Source: a virus. From it: 64,000 nucleotides of DNA. The position numbers were made by a program, and so were the translations under genes. The notes below the pieces were generated by a model. It made no database searches and was not told the origin of the DNA. It saw nothing but the letters and a program-made list of their open reading frames with translations. Positions 47,851 to 55,176 of the stretch are shown here, one piece after another. How positions within the stretch are numbered: position 1 is the first letter of the stretch; each line of letters begins with the position of its first letter. The stretch spans positions 111,054-175,053 of the IMG/VR virus record IMGVR_UViG_3300027675_000004, one strand, 5' to 3'.

Positions 47851-48606
47851 TTACTCCTTTCTTGTTATATTGTTTTTTTGTAATAATATTTTTAAAACCT
47901 GGTGAGTCTTTTTGCAATACAAATTATTTTTCTTTGCGTATTTTACCGCTTTCTCCAGTGTCGGAAAATTATTACATCCAATGGATAAAAGGTATTTATC
48001 TTGCTTATCAAGATAAATAATAACTTTATATGTATAAATACCATATAAACAAAAAACATGATTAAAAGAAAAACCACAATACTTGCACCCCTCACCGAAT
48101 GAACACCCCTTACCGAATGAACACCCCTTACCGAATGAACACCCCTCACCGAATGAACACCCCTCACCGAATGAACACCTCTTACCGAATGAACACCACT
48201 CACCGAATGAACACCACTCACCGAATGAACACCTCTTACCGAATAAACACCACTTACCGAATGAACACCTCTTACCGAATAAACACCCCTCACCGAATGA
48301 ACACCACTTACCGAATGAACATCCCTCACCGAATGAACACCACTCACCGAATGAACACCACTCACCGAATGAACACCTCTTACCGAATAAACACCCCTCA
48401 CCGAATGAACACCACTTACCGAATAAACACCCCTCACCGAATGAACACCACTTACCGAATAAACACCCCTCACCGAATGAACACCTCTTACCGAATGAAC
48501 ACCTCTTACCGAATGTATTTATTGCAGAATAATCCCCACTCGGGCACTGTTTTTTTCCATTTACTACCAGAAAGTTATCAAATTCCTTTTGAGTATATTT
48601 TTTCAT
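47851..48606 (-). CDS. Hexapeptide-repeat (left-handed beta-helix-like) protein, 251 aa
   Basis: About 24 tandem six-residue units of the form C-S/L-F-G-E/K-G/W/R occupy residues about 32-175. Each matches the hexapeptide rule (hydrophobic-Gly-x-x-small-x), so a left-handed parallel beta-helix with a hydrophobic Phe column and Cys on every turn is expected. The N-terminus (MKKYTQKEFDNFLVVNGKKQ) and the C-terminal helical part (CNNFPTLEKAVKYAKKNNLY) cap it. It is a likely surface or structural fibre or an antifreeze-like scaffold; no transferase active site is seen. The underlying 18-bp DNA repeats are recorded separately. Confidence 0.7.
   Translation of the reverse strand: MKKYTQKEFDNFLVVNGKKQCPSGDYSAINTFGKRCSFGKRCSFGEGCLFGKWCSFGEGCLFGKWCSFGEGCLFGKRCSFGEWCSFGEWCSFGEGCSFGKWCSFGEGCLFGKRCSFGKWCLFGKRCSFGEWCSFGEWCSFGKRCSFGEGCSFGEGCSFGKGCSFGKGCSFGEGCKYCGFSFNHVFCLYGIYTYKVIIYLDKQDKYLLSIGCNNFPTLEKAVKYAKKNNLYCKKTHQVLKILLQKNNITRKE
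48082..48513 (-). repeat. 18-bp tandem repeats coding the hexapeptide array
   Basis: About 24 copies of an 18-bp unit (ACCGAATGAACACCxCTx on the plus strand) span the array with only a few variable positions. The unit is a multiple of three, so the minus-strand reading frame is preserved; all other frames are also open by chance, which explains spurious frames on both strands. Confidence 0.9.
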
Positions 48607-48619
48607 ATCCCCACTCCTT

Positions 48620-49042
48620 TTATTCCCTGTCTAATAATTTAACATATCCACAATGTATCAAATGGTTGTCAAACTTACGGATATGCTGATACACTATACC
48701 AGAATCAGTTTTTTTCTCATAACATTCAGCAACATATATATTACCTGCAGAAAGTGCAAGCTGTCTTCCATTTGCTTCAATAGAAGTAATATATATTACT
48801 TCACCTTGCATGCCTTCTATTTCAATTTTGTCTCCAATGCGAATAAAGGGCGCTACTTGTTTTTTCATTAAGTGTTCCTCAATTTCTGTCAGTAACAGTT
48901 TACCCATTTCTAACAAGGTCTCGTCTTTCTCACACCATAACAGAGTTCCTTCTGTCGCACGTTTATATTGAGTACTATTTAACAGCGCCGCATTTAAAAT
49001 AGTAGCCAATTTACCAGCATCTAACATTATCATTTTACTCAT
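48620..49042 (-). CDS. Hypothetical protein, 140 aa
   Basis: The protein begins MSKMIMLDAGKLATILNAAL and is helical; a middle segment RIGDKIEIEGMQGEVIYITS forms an SH3-like beta stretch. The end has HIRKFDNHLIHCGYVKLL. The role is unknown. It overlaps the 55-aa gene by 8 bases. Confidence 0.55.
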   Translation of the reverse strand: MSKMIMLDAGKLATILNAALLNSTQYKRATEGTLLWCEKDETLLEMGKLLLTEIEEHLMKKQVAPFIRIGDKIEIEGMQGEVIYITSIEANGRQLALSAGNIYVAECYEKKTDSGIVYQHIRKFDNHLIHCGYVKLLDRE

Positions 49043-49202
49043 TATCCACCTCCGTAAGAGTTGTGTCTATGTCCGTAATTGTGCACGCGCATCCATCGTG
49101 CTCCAGTATATTTTTTATTTCCTTTGCTTTTTCGATTGTACTACAAATAATTTCATCATAGAAACCTTCGGGATCTATATAACACAATCTATACCGTTTC
49201 AT
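49035..49202 (-). CDS. Small hypothetical protein, 55 aa
   Basis: ATG at 49202 to TAA at 49035 encodes MKRYRLCYIDPEGFYDEIIC, then TIEKAKEIKNILEHDGCACT. It resembles small alpha-beta proteins. It is coupled with both neighbours by short overlaps. Role unknown. Confidence 0.55.
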   Translation of the reverse strand: MKRYRLCYIDPEGFYDEIICSTIEKAKEIKNILEHDGCACTITDIDTTLTEVDNE

Positions 49203-49711
49203 TTTTCCTCCCTTAACTTGAGCACTTTTTTCGCTCTCCTCATTTTAATGCAGTTGCAACAAGCCTCACAACGACCACACCCCATGCAGATCTCGTCCGC
49301 GTCAGTTCTTGTGCCACAAGAAGCACAGTTCACTCTCTCTCCTTTCTTTTTCTTCTTCGGCTTTATGATCCATTCACGCTTCTCCTTCATCTCTTTCACC
49401 GTATCTAAATACGATTGATGAAATTTGCTCCCGTTAAGATGAATAACCTGTAACTTATGTTTCTTCTCAATACAGCCTACAAGTAACGCCGAAAAGAATA
49501 TACGCTTGTTACGCATCTTTCTACCCTCGCTCATATATATATTAAACGAAGGTTTAATGATCCGCGCCCATGTTTTACGCTTCTTGTATCGCATTTCTTT
49601 TATCAGAGCAGGATCTTCTAATTCAATAACACTACTCTGCAACGCACGTTTCCCACATGTCTTACATACGATTATTGGAATGTTCTCTCTCACTCTGTTC
49701 AAAATAATCAT
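49199..49711 (-). CDS. Zinc-ribbon protein with basic linker, 170 aa
   Basis: An N-terminal CKTCGKRALQSSVI half-ribbon, a basic linker rich in Lys and Arg (KPKKKKKGERVN), and a C-terminal CASCGTRTDADEICMGCGRC plus CEACCNC cluster make two or three zinc sites. This suggests a nucleic-acid-binding protein. Ribosome site GGAG precedes. Confidence 0.65.
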   Translation of the reverse strand: MIILNRVRENIPIIVCKTCGKRALQSSVIELEDPALIKEMRYKKRKTWARIIKPSFNIYMSEGRKMRNKRIFFSALLVGCIEKKHKLQVIHLNGSKFHQSYLDTVKEMKEKREWIIKPKKKKKGERVNCASCGTRTDADEICMGCGRCEACCNCIKMRRAKKVLKLREEK

Positions 49712-49749
49712 AAGAAGCTCCTTTAAATTATGTTCTAATCAAAACCCGA

Positions 49750-50001
49750 TTAAGTAGAAAGTCTATCCTCTATTTCTGTTAGGACTTCTTTTAACGCAAT
49801 AACTATGCCCTCAAAATGGATACTATTATTTTTGTTATTGATTGCTGTTAAAGCGTAATCGCAAGCCCAATACAGTTTTTTCACTAATTTAGTCTCCTGC
49901 AACAACGCGTCCAGTACTTCATACACTTCTTTTGGATCAGCCTGTGCATACCCTTCTGCACAATAACGCTGTGCCTTTTCTATTGCTATCGCAATCTTCA
50001 T
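49750..50001 (-). CDS. Helical hypothetical protein, 83 aa
   Basis: The protein starts MKIAIAIEKAQRYCAEGYAQ and is mostly helical with LDALLQETKLVKKLYWACDY. It may form a helical bundle. Its neighbours are transcribed in the same direction with gaps of about 30 bases. Confidence 0.55.
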   Translation of the reverse strand: MKIAIAIEKAQRYCAEGYAQADPKEVYEVLDALLQETKLVKKLYWACDYALTAINNKNNSIHFEGIVIALKEVLTEIEDRLST

Positions 50002-50031
50002 TTTATAACACTCCTTTAGTACGCTCCTGCG

Positions 50032-50316
50032 CTATTTGTTATGTTTTTTCTTAAGTGGGGCTAACAACATTGGACATTCATGTTTCTTCTGCGTGAGCAC
50101 CTCACCGCAATCATAACATTCATCATTCAATGTAACCTGTTTTACATTCATAAAAACAGTGTTACATAAATCTTTTATACCTGAACGTAAAACTTCACGC
50201 CCGTTTTCGTGATACGCATTAATATCCTTCTCCAGATCAATACCCGTAATCGTTATCTCAAACTCCCGTACAACATTGTAGTCAATAAACTCAACTGTTG
50301 CTTTTATTTCTGGCAT
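50032..50316 (-). CDS. Zinc-type hypothetical protein, 94 aa
   Basis: The protein MPEIKATVEFIDYNVVREFE has a beta-rich start, GREVLRSGIKDLCNTVF, and a C-terminal CYDCGEVLTQKKHEC, a probable zinc-binding trio or tetrad. The leader ACCAAGCGAAAGGAG (reading minus) lies just upstream. The role is unknown. Confidence 0.6.
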   Translation of the reverse strand: MPEIKATVEFIDYNVVREFEITITGIDLEKDINAYHENGREVLRSGIKDLCNTVFMNVKQVTLNDECYDCGEVLTQKKHECPMLLAPLKKKHNK

Positions 50317-50345
50317 CTCTCTCCTTTCGCTTGGCTCTACGAGTA

Positions 50346-50567
50346 TTACTTTACTTTTGTTACTATTCCATCAACTAATGTTACCTCAGCGTACCATGTA
50401 TGGGCAGCTGGGTAATGCGGGCCCTCAACACTTGCTTTCCCTGTGTAATGCGAATCTGCTTTTGGATTATTAAACATATCGTTTGGTTGATAAATCCGTA
50501 CCTTATCCCCACGCGCAACTGCTTCCTTTAAAGCTTTTTTCGTTTTATAGTTATCGTAACAATACAT
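50346..50567 (-). CDS. Phage hypothetical protein (NYKTKKALKEAVARG type), 73 aa
   Basis: ATG at 50567 with AAGGAAAGG upstream is used; a longer frame has no site. The protein contains NYKTKKALKEAVARGDKVRIY, quoted as NYKTKKALKEAVA, then EGPHYPAAHTWYAEVTLVDG. This is a common phage and prophage family whose role is unknown. Confidence 0.75.
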   Translation of the reverse strand: MYCYDNYKTKKALKEAVARGDKVRIYQPNDMFNNPKADSHYTGKASVEGPHYPAAHTWYAEVTLVDGIVTKVK

Positions 50568-50587
50568 TGATTCACCTTTCCTTTCTT

Positions 50588-50716
50588 TTAGTAAGTGTCT
50601 CGACTTGTTTCCCCAATACCACAAAAACCCGCGCATAATAAAGCGAAAGCGAAATAACTGCTCACCCAGAATATCCCATATAAAACTTTTTCTAAAATAA
50701 ATAAAATATTCTGCAT
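50588..50716 (-). CDS. Membrane micropeptide, 42 aa
   Basis: ATG at 50716 with AAAGGAG upstream encodes MQNILFILEKVLYGIFWVSS, YFAFALLCAGFCGIGE and a short polar tail: one or two membrane passes. It is the last gene before the 11-bp array. Such peptides are often missed. Confidence 0.5.
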   Translation of the reverse strand: MQNILFILEKVLYGIFWVSSYFAFALLCAGFCGIGETSRDTY

Positions 50717-50854
50717 ATATGTCTCCTTTCTTTAGTTTTAAAATTCGAAATTCGCCTTTCGAGTTTTGCTGAAAGCAATCTTCCTTACAAAATAGCCTTG
50801 CATATATTATTGAAATTTAATTTTTATTTATTTGGATAAGATATAAAGGAATAT

Positions 50855-51074
50855 AGAACACGCTTAGAACACGCTTAGAGCACGCTTAGAACACGCTTAG
50901 AGCACGCTTAGAACACGCTTAGAACACGCTTAGAACACGCTTAGAGCACGCTTAGAGCACGCTTAGAACACGCTTAGAGCACGCTTAGAGCACGCTTAGA
51001 GCACGCTTAGAGCACGCTTAGAGCACGCTTAGAGCACGCTTAGAGCACGCTTAGAGCACGCTTAGAGCACGCTT
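50855..51074. repeat. 20 tandem copies of an 11-bp repeat (AGAACACGCTT/AGAGCACGCTT)
   Basis: Twenty 11-bp units occupy 220 bases without interruption. Only one position varies, AGAACACGCTT or AGAGCACGCTT. Eleven base pairs is close to one DNA turn, so every unit faces the same side, as in iterons that bind replication initiators. It lies in the gap between the membrane micropeptide and the 121-aa gene, 3 kb from the strand switch. No frame codes through it convincingly. Confidence 0.9.
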
Positions 51075-51097
51075 ACATTTTTCCCTATTGCTTGGTT

Positions 51098-51463
51098 TCA
51101 TCTTATAGCTGTTATATTGCATGTTTCAAACACAATCTGGTTGCAGTTGTTACAAATATGTACTATCGTTTCAGGGTATGTATGCTCTATACGAAAGTTC
51201 TTCCTTTCGCCGCAACTACATACATAGTGGATCCTAGCATAAGCTTTTTCTAAATGTTTTCCATCAAGCCCTATTAAATCCTCAAATACGGCTTGCGCAT
51301 TTTCGTTTACTGCAATTGTTTTTCCATTAACAGCTACATCTTCTCTCAACCCAAAATGACCCACGATCAGGTTGTTATTCCGAGCCACTCTCCATTCTTC
51401 AAAAAAGTATTTATCTTGCCTAGGTCCCTCAAGCCCTGTTATATATGCTATAATGCGTAACAT
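51098..51463 (-). CDS. Hypothetical protein with zinc-type cysteine pairs, 121 aa
   Basis: The N-terminal half is beta-rich (LRIIAYITGLEGPRQDKYFF), with YVCSCGERKNFRIEH and VHICNNCNQIVF in the C-terminal half, forming a zinc-ribbon-like CSCG...CNNC set. It is not a recognised enzyme. It precedes the array in transcription order. Confidence 0.62.
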   Translation of the reverse strand: MLRIIAYITGLEGPRQDKYFFEEWRVARNNNLIVGHFGLREDVAVNGKTIAVNENAQAVFEDLIGLDGKHLEKAYARIHYVCSCGERKNFRIEHTYPETIVHICNNCNQIVFETCNITAIR

Positions 51464-51499
51464 AGATTCTCCTTGCTAGATGCTAAAATTATAATTTGC

Positions 51500-51745
51500 C
51501 TATATTTTTTTAACTCTAGCCGCAATCATTTTTCCGAGTTTAATGTACTTTCTGTATGTCTTCGGGTTTTTGTACTCGTAATGCTGTAAATGACTGCATG
51601 TACGCGGTCGTTTCCATGTTTTTGTCCATCCAGGGCATGTACAGTATATTACCCCGTCCCTGCGAGAGAAGCGTACTTCGTAGGGGAATTTAGCCGCAAT
51701 ACTGCTCGCATAGCGTTTTAATACTACAGGCTTTAGATTCAACAT
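51500..51745 (-). CDS. SWIM-type zinc finger protein, 81 aa
   Basis: The CTCPGWTKTWKRPRTCSHLQH motif (C35, C37, C50, H52, quoted as CTCPGW and RTCSHLQH) is the CxCx(n)CxH pattern of SWIM zinc fingers, preceded by a beta strand (YEVRFSRRDGVIY). SWIM domains bind DNA or proteins in bacteria and phages. The basic C-terminus agrees with nucleic-acid binding. Confidence 0.72.
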   Translation of the reverse strand: MLNLKPVVLKRYASSIAAKFPYEVRFSRRDGVIYCTCPGWTKTWKRPRTCSHLQHYEYKNPKTYRKYIKLGKMIAARVKKI

Positions 51746-51760
51746 TCATGACTCCTTTCG

Positions 51761-52102
51761 TTACGGGTTATAAGAGTAATCGTCAGTCTTAGGAAGTTTA
51801 TAGAAGTAACGATGTAACTTCTTTAAGGTTTGGTACAAAAATTCCGCTTCGTCTTGCGTCAAAGTAATGTATATTCCGTTTTTCGCATAAACAGGATCGT
51901 CACCGCCCGAATCTTTTGTTATTTGTAAAAAACCTGCGTATTCCTTGTCAATATAAACATAATCTTCCGACTTTTCGCCCTTAACAAAACCGATCCTGAG
52001 TTCTGGGTTGAATACGCTCTTATCATCAACTCTGTTGCGTAACGCAACGACTTTTCTTAATGAATTTAATTTCCCCATTCCGCACCTCGCTCTTAATACC
52101 AC
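51761..52102 (-). CDS. Hypothetical protein, 113 aa
   Basis: The protein begins MVLRARCGMGKLNSLRKVVA and has a beta-sheet-like centre (RIGFVKGEKSEDYVYIDKEY), then a DEAEFLYQTLKKLHRYFYKL helix. It overlaps the 109-aa nuclease-like gene by 10 bases. An ATG a few codons later (at MGKLN) may be the real start. Role unknown. Confidence 0.55.
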   Translation of the reverse strand: MVLRARCGMGKLNSLRKVVALRNRVDDKSVFNPELRIGFVKGEKSEDYVYIDKEYAGFLQITKDSGGDDPVYAKNGIYITLTQDEAEFLYQTLKKLHRYFYKLPKTDDYSYNP

Positions 52103-52422
52103 TGTTTATAAAGTTTGTGCCCGACTTTGTACCGCACCTGTATTCTGCAAAACTTGGGTAACTGCGATTTTAGTTTGTCCAGATCTCTCCTCTCCTTAGG
52201 ATCAAGATACCCGTTCGCTTTACAGCTTATCAATAATACATAGTCTTTACGAATTGATACTATATCGATCGGACTTTGGCTGCCCGCTGATGTTATTGCA
52301 AGTATCGCTAATCTTTGCTCAAGATGTTTATTTTTTAATTCGAAGTTATACCCGTTTCTGTGATTCTGATACCCTAATTCTGATTGTCGCTCTCGCAACT
52401 TCTTGTCTAACGCGGTTTCCAT
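52093..52422 (-). CDS. Hjc-like Holliday-junction resolvase/PD-(D/E)xK nuclease candidate, 109 aa
   Basis: The protein contains SAGSQSPIDIVSIRKDYVLLISCKANGYLD (quoted as AGSQSPIDIVSI and LLISCKANG), aligned with Hjc-like G-x-x-x-D...E-x-K. The acid in the D position is present (PIDIV), but the ExK motif reads SCK, so one metal-binding acid is Ser. It may be an altered nuclease or an inactive relative. With RuvB and an SNF2 helicase elsewhere, it would complete Holliday-junction processing. It is the first gene of the left block after the non-coding region, with a predicted promoter at 52988-53015. Confidence 0.6.
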   Translation of the reverse strand: METALDKKLRERQSELGYQNHRNGYNFELKNKHLEQRLAILAITSAGSQSPIDIVSIRKDYVLLISCKANGYLDPKERRDLDKLKSQLPKFCRIQVRYKVGHKLYKQWY

Positions 52423-52987
52423 TTCGCTCTCTCTTTCTTATTCGTTCTGTTTGGTTTCTCCTCTCGCTTGGTTCGTTTTTTTATGTGCTTTATATAGATG
52501 TATATATAAATAAGAGTGGGTATTCAATCAATCGCTTCTTAGCAATATTATCTCTCTTACCCTGCTTACTATCTTCTACCCGCAGTCAGTTAAACTATGT
52601 AACTCTTGCGTCAATGCTATCTGAGTTCAGGCTTTCCTCGCGTAGCTCTCCCTACCCGTGCTCGCTTAACTCGTATAGAGTGCAAGACTGCAATAATTTT
52701 CTAGTGGAAATTGCTATTTTTCCACGCTACTCTTTTGCTAAAATTTCGCTATTCTGCGGAAACATTTTCAGATGTTCTGTTTTGCGTGGGTTGCGAAGTA
52801 CGCTTTAGAGCTTTTCTCTTAGAGAGGGTCTTCTCTATCGCTACTGCTACTTTTCGAGGGTCTTCACTCTCGTTGTCTCGGTTTTCTTCTTACTTCGCAT
52901 CGCGGTCTCTGCTATGCTTCGCTTTCTTTGTCAAGGCTTATGTACTGCTTGTATAGTGTTAAACTATATAAGAGTACATATAGTATC

Positions 52988-53015
52988 ATTATATAATTGT
53001 ATAGTACTAATGCAA
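52988..53015 (-). promoter_or_regulatory. Predicted leftward promoter for the left gene block
   Basis: TTGCAT (53010-53015) and TATAAT (52988-52993) with 16-base spacing lie on the minus strand. The first gene after it is at 52422, so the leader would be about 560 bases. Confidence 0.5.
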
Positions 53016-53172
53016 GTCTTTTCTTCTCCTGTCCAATACATGCTTATATAGCTGTATTTTGATTGGGTTCTGTTAGACGGAATTTAAATCATCTTACGAT
53101 GCTCATTATATTGTTATTCCTGACCACATCTCCGATCGCTTGGTTTTAAAAATTTAAGTATTCTATAATAAT

Positions 53173-53344
53173 AAAATGCCTACACCCTTTTACTGAAAAT
53201 AACATCCTTATTAAAAATTAGCTCCTGTTACCGTACTCTACCTTTTTAAAATAATTTTTATTAAAATATATCCCTATTAAAAAAATATGTCCATGTCCAT
53301 CTTATAAAATATAAAAACGCCTACATGCTTTTACTGAAAGTAAC
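53173..53344. repeat. Pair of 31-bp imperfect direct repeats
   Basis: Copies at 53173-53203 and 53314-53344 share 27 of 31 positions (AAAAxGCCTACAxxCTTTTACTGAAAxTAAC) and lie 141 bases apart. A similar GTTCCTG or GCTCCTGTT follows each. They could be protein-binding sites of an initiator or repressor next to the array. Confidence 0.7.
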
Positions 53345-53461
53345 GCTTTTAACATAAATCCGTTCCTGCCGCCTGTCAAGACTCACGCTTCGCTTTTCTC
53401 GCTTCTGTGTTATCGCTTCGCTTTTCTCGCTTCACGCTTCACTTTTATTTTTTATACTTAC

Positions 53462-54001
53462 GATTGGTACGATTGGTATGATTGGTATGATTGGTATGAT
53501 TGGTATGATTGGTATGATTGGTATGATTGGTACGATTGGTACGATTGGTATGATTGGTATGATTGGTACGATTGGTACGATTGGTATGATTGGTACGATT
53601 GGTATGATTGGTATGATTGGTATGATTGGTATGATTGGTACGATTGGTATGATTGGTATGATTGGTATGATTGGTATGATTGGTATGATTGGTATGATTG
53701 GTATGATTGGTATGATTGGTACGATTGGTATGATTGGTATGATTGGTACGATTGGTACGATTGGTATGATTGGTACGATTGGTACGATTGGTACGATTGG
53801 TATGATTGGTACGATTGGTACGATTGGTACGATTGGTACGATTGGTATGATTGGTACGATTGGTACGATTGGTATGATTGGTACGATTGGTATGATTGGT
53901 ATGATTGGTACGATTGGTACGATTGGTATGATTGGTACGATTGGTATGATTGGTATGATTGGTATGATTGGTACGATTGGTACGATTGGTACGATAGGTA
54001 C
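53462..54001. repeat. 60 tandem copies of a 9-bp repeat (GATTGGTAT/GATTGGTAC)
   Basis: Exactly 540 bases consist of 60 nine-base units, GATTGGTAY, with only the last base and one substitution (GATAGGTAC in the last unit) varying. Nine is a multiple of three, so all frames on both strands read through as (QSY)n or (MIG/TIG)n peptides. The region lies at the strand switch. It is a candidate origin, centromere or silencing array rather than a gene. Confidence 0.9.
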
Positions 54002-54083
54002 TGCATATATGATACTTATTGTAACTACAATAAGTCTAAAATTATGATAAAAAATATAACATAAAAAATATTAAAAAAAAGAC

Positions 54084-54111
54084 TTGACTTAAAATATCAT
54101 TATGAGATAAT
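54084..54111 (+). promoter_or_regulatory. Predicted rightward promoter
   Basis: TTGACT (54084-54089) and GATAAT (54106-54111) with 16-base spacing. The mRNA would begin near 54118 and reach the gene at 54260 after a leader of about 140 bases holding an AAGCTT inverted repeat. Confidence 0.6.
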
Positions 54112-54259
54112 AACAGCATAGTTCTTTAATATATGTATGTATAACAAAACATACTCAAAGCGATAAGCAGTTGAAGCTTAACAGAAGCTTGTTGCGTAGT
54201 GCTAATTTTGCAAGCAAAAAATGCAAGCTATTTTTTATATCACAGAGAGAGAAAAAAAA

Positions 54260-54655
54260 ATGAGTACAAAAAAAGTTGTTGAGATAGTAAGAGAGAAGAT
54301 TAATATTGAGCAAGACAAAAATAAAAATGTTGTCTTGCAATCTATCAAGTATTTTGCTAACGATTCAAAGCGTGTTGATAGTGCAAAACTAACACGCTCG
54401 CAAGTTGAAGACTTGCTTAAGACAAAAGAGCGTGCAGTTTTTTTGCATAAATTGCATAAGACTTATAAAATAGCTTCGCAGTTAAAAGTCGATAGTGAAG
54501 CTAAAAAACAGCACTTATGTAAAAATACAGCGTATTGCACAAGTGCAGATAATCTTGCCCGTTTTTTGCAAAATGATGCTGTTAAGTATATCAACAAGCA
54601 TGTTGATAACACAACAGCACAAAAAAAAGCTGTGAAGTCAACAGCTAAAAAATAA
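54260..54655 (+). CDS. Hypothetical basic protein, 131 aa
   Basis: The ATG at 54260 after AGAGAGAGAAA is preferred to an upstream in-frame ATG that lacks a ribosome site. The protein (MSTKKVVEIVREKINIEQDK) is helical and basic, with KRVDSAKLTRSQVEDLLKTKE, and ends KKAVKSTAKK, a Lys/Ala tail like those of histone-like or DNA-compacting proteins. It is the first gene to the right of the 9-bp array and could bind it. Confidence 0.6.
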   Translation: MSTKKVVEIVREKINIEQDKNKNVVLQSIKYFANDSKRVDSAKLTRSQVEDLLKTKERAVFLHKLHKTYKIASQLKVDSEAKKQHLCKNTAYCTSADNLARFLQNDAVKYINKHVDNTTAQKKAVKSTAKK

Positions 54656-55100
54656 ATGAGCGTTACAGCATTGCTCATATATTTTTTATTTTATATAGCT
54701 ATATATACGCTTATTCATAAGTGTATATTTTATTATAGAGAGAGAAGATACTCAACATATTATAAAAACACAAAGCATTAATATAAAAAATAGCTTGCAT
54801 TTTTTTATGAGTGTTGATAACTATAGTTAAGTATAGTTAAGTATAGTTAAGTATAGTTAGGCTCAAAGCTTTGGATATTTTTTTTTAAAAAAATAGCTCA
54901 TAAGACTTTCAACAAAAAAATGTATTTTAAATATTCAATGATATAAACAAGATACAACAAAAGATAAAAAAGAAAAGACAACAGACCCCCCACTTTTTTT
55001 TTCTTATAAAATTCTTTTAATTTTTTTCAGAAAAAACGCAACTGTTTAATAAAAATTTTTCCAGTATTTTTTTTGATCTCTATACATAAATAAATATTTC
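54656..55100. other. AT-rich non-coding region between rightward genes
   Basis: No frame with a plausible start is seen in about 445 bases. It holds four near-tandem copies of a 10-bp unit (TATAGTTAAG, about 54821-54860), a C-run (CCCCCC) followed by a T-run at about 54985-55000, and otherwise A/T-rich sequence. The consensus promoter at 55101-55128 ends it. Confidence 0.6.
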
Positions 55101-55128
55101 TTGACAAAAACAGATAATATGTTATAAT
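55101..55128 (+). promoter_or_regulatory. Consensus rightward promoter
   Basis: TTGACA (55101-55106) and TATAAT (55123-55128) with 16-base spacing: both hexamers are perfect. A GGAGG ribosome site and ATG follow at 55165-55177. Confidence 0.8.
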
Positions 55129-55176
55129 ACACTTACGATCAGAAAAACAACCAACCTTATAAAAGGAGGAAGTAAA

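Larger units (their letters stand above)
52423..53461. other. Non-coding leader/control region, about 1 kb
   Basis: No convincing gene lies here; frames on the plus strand are chance and have no family resemblance. The minus strand is purine-rich with repeated AAGCGA and GCGAAGCG words, and a promoter (52988-53015) points left. Two 31-bp imperfect direct repeats (53173-53203 and 53314-53344) lie at its right end. It borders the 9-bp array and probably contains control sites of the left block. Confidence 0.55.

Noticed and set aside
47943-48689. Alternative long frames in the 18-bp array on both strands
   Set aside because: They are by-products of the repeat. The chosen frame has non-repeat N- and C-terminal domains and fits the gene order.
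50855-51074. CRISPR array
   Set aside because: The units are directly contiguous with no spacers and no cas genes are nearby. The same holds for the 9-bp array.
52254-52956. Plus-strand open frames in the non-coding region
   Set aside because: They are Ser/Leu/Phe/Cys-rich, lack ribosome sites and run against the resolvase-like gene and its leader.
53106-53129. Seven-residue leader peptide on the minus strand
   Set aside because: GGAG abuts the ATG with no spacing and no downstream attenuator is visible.
53458-54047. Long open frames on both strands through the 9-bp array (QSY and MIG/TIG repeats)
   Set aside because: A nine-base repeat without stops opens all its frames. No ribosome site or conserved flanking sequence supports translation.
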